Positions 55,170 through 63,356 of a DNA stretch of 64,000 nucleotides are shown piece after piece. Made by a program: the position numbers and the translations under genes. The DNA lies in the NCBI GenBank assembly GCA_963663975.2, contig CAXXRA010000015.1, forward strand, positions 186,001 through 250,000, read 5' to 3'. The DNA comes from JANQRX01 sp963663975. Lineage in GTDB: Bacteria > Pseudomonadota > Alphaproteobacteria > Rhizobiales > Kaistiaceae. The notes under the pieces are model-generated. The model worked only from the letters and a program-made list of their open reading frames with translations, had not been told where the DNA came from and did no database searches. Numbering within the stretch: position 1 is the stretch's first letter; each line of letters opens with the position of its first letter.

Positions 55170-55379
55170 TTAGGCGGCGGTCAACTCGACCACGCTTATG
55201 GCGAGCCAGCTATTCAACTCGGCGCCGCTATAAAAAACGCGGCCGCCGACTTTCAGATAGCTCGGGCCTTTCTTCTTGGCGCGCCACAGGCGCCAGGTTT
55301 GCGGCCGGCCGAACTGCTCCAACAGCGGATCGCTCGTGTGATAGAGCTTGGTGTCGTCAAAATGTGTGATTGTAGTCAT
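55170..55379 (-). CDS. AlpA-type excisionase/regulator (helix-turn-helix)
   Basis: 69 residues. The winged helix of the HTH_17/AlpA type is visible: LYHTSDPLLEQFGRPQTWRL (recognition region), WRAKKKGPSYLKVGGRVFYS and GAELNSWLAISVV. Such proteins promote excision or activate element genes, and in Gram-negative phage-inducible islands AlpA is the master regulator. It lies between the replication genes and the integrase, as in those islands. Confidence 0.7.
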   Translation of the reverse strand: MTTITHFDDTKLYHTSDPLLEQFGRPQTWRLWRAKKKGPSYLKVGGRVFYSGAELNSWLAISVVELTAA

Positions 55380-55846
55380 GGGGCGTTGGCTCCAACTGGA
55401 TTCAAGTTGGGTGCGTTGACCCTCCTGATTGACCGCGCTTGGCCTCCGCCACCGTGGGAGAGAGGGGATGCTGGCCGCCGCTAGGCGCGCAGTTCCCCTT
55501 TCCCTAGGGCTGTTCCAAACACGAGTTTTCAGGGTGGTTTTCGTTCACCCTCTTGAACCGTCGGATGGCCTCGCTTGCGGTGCCGTCAAGCCGGTGGCTG
55601 AGTCAGGATCCCAGTCAACTCCGCTGGCAAAGCGGCGCCGCTGTTCCACACTCCGCCCCGTACTCTCCTTGCTATCCGTCCGCGAGCCTGTTCCCCAGGT
55701 CCAGGCGGCCTGCGCCCTTCCGCATGAAGCGCCACCGCCACCAGGTTTGCCAGGCCCCGGCAACGCCAGACTCATACACTTCATGCGTCGTAGGCTGTTC
55801 CGCCATCCGCCGAGTTTACGCGCTCGGCACCGCCTGAGAACGGCGG
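55380..55846. other. Noncoding control region of the element, split from int by IS21
   Basis: About 470 bases upstream of alpA with no supportable gene. AGGGTGGTTTTCGTTCACCCT near 55530 could fold as a hairpin. This is where the promoter for alpA and the origin would be expected; the IS21 element begins at 55847. Confidence 0.4.
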
Positions 55847-55948
55847 TGACAAATTAGTCCACGGAAGCGGCGGGATTTCCCAGCCGCGGGCGGAGTAAAA
55901 CTCTGCCACCTGTAGTCTTCGATCTTTTTTGAGATGGAAGGCGGGAGG

Positions 55949-57448
55949 ATGTACACCGTGGACCTATATCTGCGCGTTCGGCTGGCCTGCCATGTTGATG
56001 GGCTGAGCCAGCGAGAGGCGGCAAGTCGGTTTGGCATTGCGCGCGAGACGGTGAGGAAGATGCTGCGGCATTCGGAACCGCCGGGATATTGGCGACGCCA
56101 GCCACCGAAACGCCCGAAACTGGCCCCCTTCACGGATATCATCGACCGTATTCTGGAGGAGGACCGACCGGTTCACCGTAAGCAGCACCACACGGCGAAG
56201 CGTATATTCGAGCGCCTTCGCGACGAACATGGCTTCACGGGCAAAGAGACCATCGTGAAGGATTACGTTCGGGAACGGCGCCTTCGTCGGCGTGAGATGT
56301 TTGTGCCGTTGTCACATCCTCCGGGCCATGCTCAAGCGGACTTTGGCGAGGCGGATGCGATCATCGCCGGCGTCAAGTATCGGGCGCATTTTTTCGTCAT
56401 GACACTTCCCCACAGCGATGCCTGCTTCGTTGCGGCCTACCCGGCGGCGACGACGGAGGCCTGGCTGGACGGGCACAACAGAGCCTTTGTTTTTTTCGGC
56501 GGCGTTCCCCAATCGATTCTTTACGACAACGACAAGTGTCTGGTGTCGCGCATCTTGTCAGATGGCACGCGGCAACGAACGCGGGCGTTCAGCGGGCTGC
56601 AGTCCCATTACCTCTTCGAGGACCGCTACGGCCGTCCCGGCAAGGGTAACGACAAAGGCAATGTGGAGGGGGTGGTCGGCTATGCCCGGCGGAACTTCAT
56701 GACGCCGCTTCCCCGGTTCGCGAGCTGGGACGCCTTCAATGGCCACCTGGAAGAGCAATGCCGCAACCGGCAAGGCAACGTCCTGCGCGGCCACCGCGAG
56801 AGCATCGGCGAACGGTTTGTGCGTGACCGCGAAGCGTTGAAGAGGCCACTGCCGGCACCGTTCGACGCGTGCGACAAGCAGGGCACGCGGGTCAACTCGC
56901 TGTCCCTGGTGCGCTACCGGACGAATGACTATTCCGTGCCCGTCGCCTACGGCCATCAGGAAGTCTGGATCCGTGGCTATGTCCACGAGGTGGTTATCGG
57001 TTGCGGCGCCGGGATCATTGCCCGGCACCCCCGTTCCTACGACCGGGAAGATATGGTCTTCGATCCGATCCACTACCTGCCTTTGCTGGAGCACAAGATC
57101 GGTGCCCTGGATCAGGCCGCGCCGCTAGCCGGATGGGAACTGCCTGATGCCTTCCCAACCCTGCGCCGTCTCCTGGAGGCGCGCATGGGCAAGGCCGGCA
57201 AGCGGGAATACGTCCAGGTCCTTCGGCTTGTGGAGACCTTCGATCTCGAGGTGCTTCACGGCGCGGTGAAGGACGCCCTGCGCCTGGGTGCGATCGGCTA
57301 CGACGCCGTCAAACACCTTGTGCTGTGCCGTATCGAGCGACGCCCGCCCAAACTCGACCTGGATATCTATCCCTACCTGCCTCGGGCCAACGTGGCGACC
57401 ACGGCCGCCGCCAGTTATATGAGCTTGTTGGGTGGAGGCGCGTCATGA
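55949..57448 (+). CDS. istA: IS21-family transposase IstA
   Basis: 499 residues. N-terminal helix-turn-helix MYTVDLYLRVRLACHVDGLS, QREAASRFGIARETVRKMLR. The rve catalytic core has AQADFGEADAIIAG (Asp), FGGVPQSILYDNDKCLVSRI (Asp) and GNDKGNVEGVVGYARRNFMT (Glu). An in-frame ATG at 55934 is possible, but the family begins with M-Y/F-T-V. Its stop overlaps istB (ATGA). Confidence 0.93.
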   Translation: MYTVDLYLRVRLACHVDGLSQREAASRFGIARETVRKMLRHSEPPGYWRRQPPKRPKLAPFTDIIDRILEEDRPVHRKQHHTAKRIFERLRDEHGFTGKETIVKDYVRERRLRRREMFVPLSHPPGHAQADFGEADAIIAGVKYRAHFFVMTLPHSDACFVAAYPAATTEAWLDGHNRAFVFFGGVPQSILYDNDKCLVSRILSDGTRQRTRAFSGLQSHYLFEDRYGRPGKGNDKGNVEGVVGYARRNFMTPLPRFASWDAFNGHLEEQCRNRQGNVLRGHRESIGERFVRDREALKRPLPAPFDACDKQGTRVNSLSLVRYRTNDYSVPVAYGHQEVWIRGYVHEVVIGCGAGIIARHPRSYDREDMVFDPIHYLPLLEHKIGALDQAAPLAGWELPDAFPTLRRLLEARMGKAGKREYVQVLRLVETFDLEVLHGAVKDALRLGAIGYDAVKHLVLCRIERRPPKLDLDIYPYLPRANVATTAAASYMSLLGGGAS

Positions 57449-58215
57449 CCGATACGCCGCAAGTGTTGCTGGCCCATCACCTCAAGACCCTGAAACTGCC
57501 GACGTTCCTGCGCGAATACGACAAGCTGGCCCGCCAATGCGCCACCGAGGGCGCCGACCATGTGCGGTATCTTGTCCGTCTGACCGAGTTGGAACTGATC
57601 GACCGTGAGCGCCGCATGGTCGAGCGGCGGATCAGACAGGCCAGGTTCCCCGCCGTCAAAAGCCTCGACAGCTTCGACTTCAAGGCCATCGCATCGCTCA
57701 ACAAGATGCTGGTTCTGGAGTTGGCGCGATGCGAATACGTCGAGCGTCGTGAGAATATCATCGCGCTCGGCAACAGCGGAACCGGCAAGACCCATATCGC
57801 CCTCGGTCTCGGTCTGGCGGCCTGCCAAAAGGGGCTCTCCGCCGGCTTCCTCACGGCCGCTGCCCTGGTTCATGAACTGATGGAGGCCAGGGATGAAAAA
57901 CGCCTGTTGCGCCTGCAGAAGCAACTGGCAAAGTATCACCTTCTGATCATCGACGAACTCGGCTTCGTGCCGCTCTCGAAGACCGGCGCCGAGCTGCTGT
58001 TCGAAGTCTTCAGCCAGCGCTACGAGCGGGGCTCGATCCTGGTGACCTCCAACTTGCCGTTCGATGAGTGGACGGAGATATTCGGCTCGGAACGCCTGAC
58101 CGGGGCTTTGCTGGACCGCCTCACCCACCATGTCCATATCCTGGAAATGAACGGCGAGAGCTATCGTCTCAACCAAAGCCAAAAACGGCGCAAATCCCCA
58201 AAAATACCTGCTTAA
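57445..58215 (+). CDS. istB: IS21-family helper ATPase IstB
   Basis: 256 residues, DnaC-like AAA+ ATPase that assists IstA in target selection. Walker A ALGNSGTGKTHIALGLGLAA, Walker B YHLLIIDELGFVPLS, sensor LVTSNLPFDEWTEIFG and arginine finger region RLTGALLDRLTHH. ATG 57445 overlaps the istA stop, giving coupled translation. Confidence 0.95.
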   Translation: MTDTPQVLLAHHLKTLKLPTFLREYDKLARQCATEGADHVRYLVRLTELELIDRERRMVERRIRQARFPAVKSLDSFDFKAIASLNKMLVLELARCEYVERRENIIALGNSGTGKTHIALGLGLAACQKGLSAGFLTAAALVHELMEARDEKRLLRLQKQLAKYHLLIIDELGFVPLSKTGAELLFEVFSQRYERGSILVTSNLPFDEWTEIFGSERLTGALLDRLTHHVHILEMNGESYRLNQSQKRRKSPKIPA

Positions 58216-58482
58216 CCGCCGGTGCAATGGTTGACCCGGTGGGTCCACAGGAACCTCCCACGCTGCTTCGCTCCGCGTAACGCAAGCGCTACACGAAGCA
58301 GCGCGGGTCCCTCCTATGGACTACCGGGACAACCCCCCAACACCGCGTACCGCATAACGTTAAGTGGACTAGTTTTGCTCCGCCCGGGTGGACTAATTTT
58401 GCTCCGACGTTGACAACCGCCGCCGTCAACAACATTTGCCATTTTTATCACTGGCACACGCTACATGCGGTAGGCGGGGCAC

Positions 58483-58520
58483 AAAAAACCGCCTGCCAAG
58501 GTCTCCCCGGACAGGCGGTT
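58483..58520 (-). terminator. Intrinsic terminator of the integrase gene
   Basis: On the minus strand AACCGCCTGTCC ... GGCAGGCGGTT forms a strong GC stem followed directly by TTTTTTG. It lies 19 bases past the int stop. Confidence 0.8.
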
Positions 58521-58538
58521 CAGGGCGCGCGGGCGGGC

Positions 58539-59732
58539 CTACCCTTTCTTGCGGAACGGCACGACATCGGCGGCCCGCCCGGCCAGCAACGCCGCCATGC
58601 GCTCGGCGCCAGCGTCTTGAGCGTCGTGGAGCGCCGCTCCCGAGCGCCGGGCATAGCGGTTTGCCATGGCGAGCGTCTTGTGACCCAGCAGGTCGCGCAG
58701 CACCAGCACCGACAATCCCGCGTTAGCGGCGTTGCTGGCGAAGGTGCGGCGCAGGTCGTGAACGGTGCAATCGGCAATATCGGCTGCCTTGCATGCGAGC
58801 TTGAAATGCCGGCGCAGCGTGTCACGGCGAACCGGAAACACCCGATCATCGCCATGGATACGCGGCATGCCGGCGACCACTTGAAGGGCAAGGCCGGCAA
58901 GTCTGCGAACGTCGCGGCCGGTCTTGGTCGAGGGCAACACGATCTCGCCAGTCTCGAAATTGACGTGATCCCAACGCAGCCCCAGGGCCTCGCCAGTACG
59001 CCAGCCCGTCAGCATTAAAAACCGGATAGTGCTGGCTTCCAGTGGGCGGTCACAGGCCGCGAGCGCCGCCCCGAGCGCGGTGGTTTCACTCGGACTTAGC
59101 GTGCGATCGCGGGGTTCCTCCCGCACCTTCTCGATCCCGCGTGCCGGGTTCGTATGCTGCGGGCGGTATTCCCAAGTCTCGAATAGATTGAACAGCATCG
59201 AAATCAGCGCCAGCGTGCGCGACCGTTGAACCGGCGCGATCCTGGCGACTGCGATCTCTACATCGGCCCGCGTGACATCGGCGATCTTGATATTCCCGAG
59301 TGCCGGGGCGACCGTGCGCCGCGCCTGGCCCCGGTAGTCGATCAAGGTGCGCTCTGTCAGCCGCCCGGCCTCGACGCGGGCCGGCGCGTACTCGGCGAAA
59401 TAACGGGCGAGCCCATCGCCCACGGTTGGCGCCGCAGCCGCCTCTTGCCGCTTGCCGGCGGGGTCGCCCCGGCCGAGCCGGATCAACGCCATTTCTTCCC
59501 GGGCAACGTGGCGGGCATCGGCTAGGCTCATTTCTCCAACGCGCCCGAACGTCCAACGGCGCAGACGGCCGCCGGCCCGATACATCAACAGGTAGGACTT
59601 TGTGCCGCCGGGCGACATGCGGACGCCAAACCCCTTTATGCCGGAATCCCAAAGAGTCCAGGCCTCCGCACGCGGCCTGGCGGCCCTGATTCTGCGCTCC
59701 GTGAGCGCTGCGGATTTTCTATCGGTGCTCAT
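58539..59732 (-). CDS. Tyrosine recombinase / integrase of the satellite-like element
   Basis: 397 residues from ATG 59732 (MSTDRKSAALTERRIRAARP); the frame is open to 59789 but this is the family start. N-terminal DUF4102 arm-binding domain (LWDSGIKGFGVRMSPGGTKS, FGRVGEMSLADARHVAREEM), then the SAM-like core-binding domain, and the catalytic domain with Arg in LTGWRTGEALGLRW, His-x-x-Arg in HDLRRTFASN, His in LLGHKTLAM and Tyr in ANRYARR. Integrates and excises the element. TGGCAAC repeats just upstream are probable arm sites. IS21 now separates it from alpA. Confidence 0.92.
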   Translation of the reverse strand: MSTDRKSAALTERRIRAARPRAEAWTLWDSGIKGFGVRMSPGGTKSYLLMYRAGGRLRRWTFGRVGEMSLADARHVAREEMALIRLGRGDPAGKRQEAAAAPTVGDGLARYFAEYAPARVEAGRLTERTLIDYRGQARRTVAPALGNIKIADVTRADVEIAVARIAPVQRSRTLALISMLFNLFETWEYRPQHTNPARGIEKVREEPRDRTLSPSETTALGAALAACDRPLEASTIRFLMLTGWRTGEALGLRWDHVNFETGEIVLPSTKTGRDVRRLAGLALQVVAGMPRIHGDDRVFPVRRDTLRRHFKLACKAADIADCTVHDLRRTFASNAANAGLSVLVLRDLLGHKTLAMANRYARRSGAALHDAQDAGAERMAALLAGRAADVVPFRKKG

Positions 59733-59758
59733 ATGTTCAGACCCTCCATGGCAGCAAC

Positions 59759-59766
59759 GTGGCAAC
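59759..59766. promoter_or_regulatory. TGGCAAC repeat upstream of the integrase
   Basis: GTGGCAAC, the same motif as the paired repeats at 45936-45954. A candidate arm-type site at the other end of the element. Confidence 0.35.
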
Positions 59767-59895
59767 GGATAGACAAGATACTTGGTCAACCGCCGTCAAC
59801 GCAAGCGGTTATTAGCGAGCGCAATTTATCGTTTGGGAAAAAGGGGTTATCAACGAGTGCCGGCGCTTTATCAACGCAACCGATACCGCTTTCTG

Positions 59896-59911
59896 TCGGA
59901 CATGCAATCCG
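59896..59911. repeat. 16-bp near-direct repeat, possible element boundary (right)
   Basis: TCGGACATGCAATCCG, 15 of 16 bases as at 45839-45854. It lies 164 bp beyond the integrase start and about 100 bp before the next host gene. Confidence 0.35.
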
Positions 59912-60015
59912 ATGTGGCCCACGTGTGAGCGGGCGTCAAGCCGCTGGCGTCGCTTGTCCGGCGGTGCGTTGGCCGTATAGAGTCGGCTGAGGGGCTCGAT
60001 GATGGGATGGAAGCC

Positions 60016-62157
60016 ATGAACACCCGCCGCGTGGTCGGAATCGTCGCGCTGATCGCCATTGTCGTGGTGGCCGGACTGCTGGCGGTCCTCAACAATCAAC
60101 GGAGCGGCGAGGAGACCGAAACCGCGTTTGCGCCGGCTGTCTCGACCGATGAATCGGTGCCCGCGCCCGATGCGCCGCTCGATGCTCCGGCCGTGGTGGC
60201 CGAGGTAGCGCCGGGCGCCGACGGCGATGCCGTAGCCGTTTCGCCGCAGCCACAGGCGCCGGCCGCACCGCAAACAACGACTTTGGACGAAACGCCGGCC
60301 CCATCGGACGCCGCCGATGTCGGCGAAACCGAAATCGCACTGATCGAGCCTGACGATGCCATGGTCGAAACGACCCCGGCCGTCGATACGGACGGAGCCG
60401 GAATTGCCGCGCCGGACGTTGCCGTCGAGGCCGATCCGCTGCAGATCGTCCCCGGTCAAGGCGAGTCGTCGCAGACGGCGGCGATGGATGCATCGGAGCC
60501 CGAGCCCGCCGTCGCGCTAGCTCCCCCGTCGGCGGGCCAGGACATGGCCGCGGCAGAGCTTCCTGCGGTCGGTCAGGCCGATGACGAAGAAACCACAATG
60601 GCTGCGGCCGATGATGCCGCCGGCCAACCAAGCGATTCAGCAGATTCGATGCCGGCGCCGGCGGATGTCGCCGATGCCGGTCCGGCCGCGTCCGGCGATC
60701 CGGACGCCATGGTCGCCGATGCCGGTCCGGCCGCATCCGATGATCCAGACGCCATGGTTGTCGCCGCTCTGCCTCAGGACACGGCAACCGAGGTCGGTCC
60801 CGAAGCCGACGCCGTGCCGTCCCCGGCAGCCTCCGCACCGGATGCGGATGGCCAGCCAGTGGAGAGCGAAATTGCCAGCGCTGAGGCCCCATCGGGCCAG
60901 GGGCCGACCGAAGCGCAGCCGGTTGACGAGACGATTGCCGAAATGCCCGAGATCATCCCGTCCTTTGACGTGGTTCGCGTCGAACCGTCCGGCGATGTGG
61001 TGATGGCCGGTCTTTCCGAGCCCAACGCCTCGGTCGAGGTCCTCGACGGCGTCGAAACAATTGCCACCGCCAAGGCGAACGATCGCGGCGAATGGGCGCT
61101 GGTGCTCGATCAACCATTGTCGCCGGGTTCCCATGATCTCGCCATCCGCACGCTGTCGCCGTCACGCACGATCGCGACACTGTCCGACCAGCGGGTGGCG
61201 GTGTCGGTACCGGAAGCCGGCGCCAGCGACGTGCTGGTTGTGGTCAACACTCCCGATGCCGCCAGCCGGGTGCTCCAGGTTCCGGCGGCCGACATTGGGG
61301 AGGCACCGGCGAGCAAAACAGAGACGAGCGTGGCGGCAGCCGACACCGGGGAGGCAGCGTCGGCCGATGCGGCCCCGGAGACCGTCGTTGCGGCTATGAC
61401 GCCGGGTCAAGCCGGGTCGATCGATGCCCCCCCCGAAACCACCGTTGCGGCCGTGTCGCAGGGTGAAGCCACCCCCGCGGCTGGCGCCGCCGAAACACCG
61501 GTTGCCTCGGTGGGTGAAGCTGCGCCTGCCACGGCCGACACCGTGCCGGAATCAGACGTAGCAGAAGCGACGCCGGGCGAGGGCGCCGCTCCGACTCCGG
61601 CATCTCCTGAGCCGGAACCGGAACCCGAGCCGGTCATCGTCCACGCCGTGGCCGTGACCGCGGTTGAAGCCGACACCGCCGGGACGCTGTATGTCGCCGG
61701 CACGGCCGAGACCGGTGAAGGTGTGCGGGTTTACGTCGACGACGATTTTGTGGGCCAAGCGAGACCGACACAGGGCGGTACGTGGCTGGTCGAGGTTCAG
61801 CGCGAGATGCCGGCCGGCACCTACCAGGTGCGGGCGGATCAGATCGATACCGGCGGTGAGGTCCTGGTGCGCGCGCAAGTGCCGTTCCAGCGCGAAATCG
61901 ATGTCGCCGAGCTGCGGCCGGTCGGATCGACGGGAGCCACGCCCGGCGCCAAGCTGAGCGGTGAATTGCCGGCGCTCAAAACCGTGATCATCAAACGGGG
62001 CGACAATCTGTGGACCATTTCCCGCAAGACCTATGGCCGCGGGATTCGCTATTCGACGATCTACCAGGCGAACCGCGATCAGATCCGCAACCCGCGCTGG
62101 ATCTTCCCCGGCCAGGTCTTCGTCCTGCCCGCGGGCAATACCGAATGGTCGAACTAG
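60016..62157 (+). CDS. Large acidic LysM-domain envelope protein
   Basis: 713 residues from ATG 60016 (MNTRRVVGIVALIAIVVVAG; an in-frame ATG at 60007 is possible). One N-terminal membrane helix anchors it, the rest being periplasmic. Residues about 35-310 and 415-540 are long Ala/Pro/Asp/Glu-rich low-complexity linkers with internal repeats (VADAGPAASGDPDAM, then VADAGPAASDDPDAM). Between and after them are Ig-like beta domains (VVMAGLSEPNASVEVLDGVE; LYVAGTAETGEGVRVYVDDD). A C-terminal LysM domain (about 660-710) reads IIKRGDNLWTISRKTYGRGI and NPRWIFPGQVFVLP and should bind peptidoglycan. It is common next to transport genes in this class. Its stop TAG lies in the IS481 target duplication. 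Confidence 0.85.
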   Translation: MNTRRVVGIVALIAIVVVAGLLAVLNNQRSGEETETAFAPAVSTDESVPAPDAPLDAPAVVAEVAPGADGDAVAVSPQPQAPAAPQTTTLDETPAPSDAADVGETEIALIEPDDAMVETTPAVDTDGAGIAAPDVAVEADPLQIVPGQGESSQTAAMDASEPEPAVALAPPSAGQDMAAAELPAVGQADDEETTMAAADDAAGQPSDSADSMPAPADVADAGPAASGDPDAMVADAGPAASDDPDAMVVAALPQDTATEVGPEADAVPSPAASAPDADGQPVESEIASAEAPSGQGPTEAQPVDETIAEMPEIIPSFDVVRVEPSGDVVMAGLSEPNASVEVLDGVETIATAKANDRGEWALVLDQPLSPGSHDLAIRTLSPSRTIATLSDQRVAVSVPEAGASDVLVVVNTPDAASRVLQVPAADIGEAPASKTETSVAAADTGEAASADAAPETVVAAMTPGQAGSIDAPPETTVAAVSQGEATPAAGAAETPVASVGEAAPATADTVPESDVAEATPGEGAAPTPASPEPEPEPEPVIVHAVAVTAVEADTAGTLYVAGTAETGEGVRVYVDDDFVGQARPTQGGTWLVEVQREMPAGTYQVRADQIDTGGEVLVRAQVPFQREIDVAELRPVGSTGATPGAKLSGELPALKTVIIKRGDNLWTISRKTYGRGIRYSTIYQANRDQIRNPRWIFPGQVFVLPAGNTEWSN

Positions 62158-62158
62158 A

Positions 62159-63205
62159 TGTGAATTTTCAGGACGTTGTCCATTCGGTCCTGTCGAGAGA
62201 AGCTGATGTCAGCCAACGTCAGTGATTCTCCGGAGGACCGAATGGACGTTCACCAGAATGCCCATCTTACGCCGAAAGGTCGAGAGGCCATGGTTCGCGC
62301 CGTCATGGATGAGGCCATGACGAAGGCTCAGGCCGCACGCCGTTTCAAGACAACGGCCAAGACCGTCGCCAAGTGGTTGGGCCGGTTTCGCGCGGAGGGC
62401 ATTGCCGGGCTTGCCGACCGGTCCTCCAGGCCCCATTCCTCGCCAAGCCAAACGCCTTGGGCCACCGGCGAAGCGGTCGAGGTCTTGCGCCGGGCTCGTT
62501 GCACGCAGGACCACATCGCCCAGGAACTCGGCCTCAGCCGGGCGACCGTCAGCCGTATTCTCAAGCGGCGTGGCCTCAGCCTGTTGTCCGCCCTCGAGCC
62601 CAACCAGCCACGCCCGCGCTATGAGCGCGAAACGCCAGGCGAAATCATCCATATGGACATCAAGAAGCTCGGTCGCTTCAATCGTGTCGGCCATCGCATC
62701 ACCGGCGATCGCAGGCGCCAGAGCAACCAGCGCCATAACGGCACCGCGCCCGGTTGGGAGTATGTCCACGTCGCCATCGACGACCATTCCCGCATCGGCT
62801 TTGCCGACATCTTCCCGAACGAGAAAAAGGAAAGCGCCGTGGCCTTCCTCGAAGCCGCCGTAACCTACTTTGCCACCCTCGGCGTTACCATCACCCGCGT
62901 CATGACCGACAATGGATCATGCTACAGATCCAAGGCCTTCCGCGATGCCTGCCGAAGGCTCACCATCAAGCATATCCGCACCAAACCCTACACGCCTCAG
63001 ACCAACGGCAAGGCCGAACGCTTCATCCAGACAATGTTGCGAGAATGGGCCTACGCAACCGAATTCCACAACTCAGACCAGCGAAAAGCAGATCTGCCGA
63101 AATGGCAGCACCGCTACAACTGGCATCGACCCCATGCCAGCCTCAATCGACAAACACCAATCAGCCGACTCGGCCTGAACCGGGACAACCTGTTGAAGCT
63201 TCACA
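62159..63205 (+). mobile_element. IS481-family insertion sequence, ACTAGA target duplication
   Basis: 1,047 bp. Ends TGTGAATTTTCAGGACGTTG (left) and, on the other strand, TGTGAAGCTTCAACAGGTTG (right). ACTAGA is repeated at 62153-62158 and 63206-63211. It inserted at the stop codon of the LysM gene. Confidence 0.9.
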
Positions 63206-63210
63206 ACTAG
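62242..63210 (+). CDS. IS481-family transposase
   Basis: 322 residues with a CGGAGGA box before ATG 62242. N-terminal helix-turn-helix modules (AMTKAQAARRFKTTAKTVAK; DHIAQELGLSRATVSRILKR) and an integrase core with Asp in HVAIDDHSRIGFADIF, Asp in VMTDNGSCYRSKAFRD and Glu in QTNGKAERFIQTMLREW. The IS ends within codon AAC, and the stop codon TAG at 63208 is supplied by the duplicated target DNA, so the protein end depends on the insertion site. Confidence 0.93.
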   Translation: MDVHQNAHLTPKGREAMVRAVMDEAMTKAQAARRFKTTAKTVAKWLGRFRAEGIAGLADRSSRPHSSPSQTPWATGEAVEVLRRARCTQDHIAQELGLSRATVSRILKRRGLSLLSALEPNQPRPRYERETPGEIIHMDIKKLGRFNRVGHRITGDRRRQSNQRHNGTAPGWEYVHVAIDDHSRIGFADIFPNEKKESAVAFLEAAVTYFATLGVTITRVMTDNGSCYRSKAFRDACRRLTIKHIRTKPYTPQTNGKAERFIQTMLREWAYATEFHNSDQRKADLPKWQHRYNWHRPHASLNRQTPISRLGLNRDNLLKLHN

Positions 63211-63225
63211 AGCCCAAAGGGCTCT
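63209..63225 (+). terminator. Hairpin downstream of the LysM gene / IS481
   Basis: AGAGCCCAAAGGGCTCT is a seven-base stem with a three-base loop. Before the IS481 insertion it directly followed the LysM stop codon and may have been its terminator. No T-run follows. Confidence 0.45.
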
Positions 63226-63356
63226 CAACGGCGGACTTCGCTTGAAAGTCTGACGAACCTGCTTATGTCAGCCCGTTCCCCGCGGGCCGCTGACGAACAC
63301 GACAACACCGCTTGAGTGACCGCGCGACGCCCGTCCGGGCCGCGCCAGGGCTGCCG

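Larger units (their letters stand above)
55847..58414 (+). mobile_element. IS21-family element, complete (istA-istB)
   Basis: Left end TGACAAATTAGTCCACGG with GGGCGGAGTAAAACT behind it; the right end on the other strand is TGTCAACGTCGGAGCAAAAT, TTAGTCCACCCGGGCGGAGC. The repeated pair (TTAGTCCAC, GGGCGGAGYAAAACT) at both ends is the usual multiple transposase site of IS21. I could not identify a target duplication. It separates the integrase from the rest of the satellite genes. Confidence 0.85.

Noticed and set aside
55430..55857. Open frame between alpA and the IS21
   Set aside because: Arginine/proline-rich translation without start signals or family resemblance; likely noncoding control DNA.
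60089..60892. Minus-strand proline/arginine-rich frame
   Set aside because: Mirror of the Ala/Pro/Asp-rich linker of the LysM protein; composition is explained by the sense strand.
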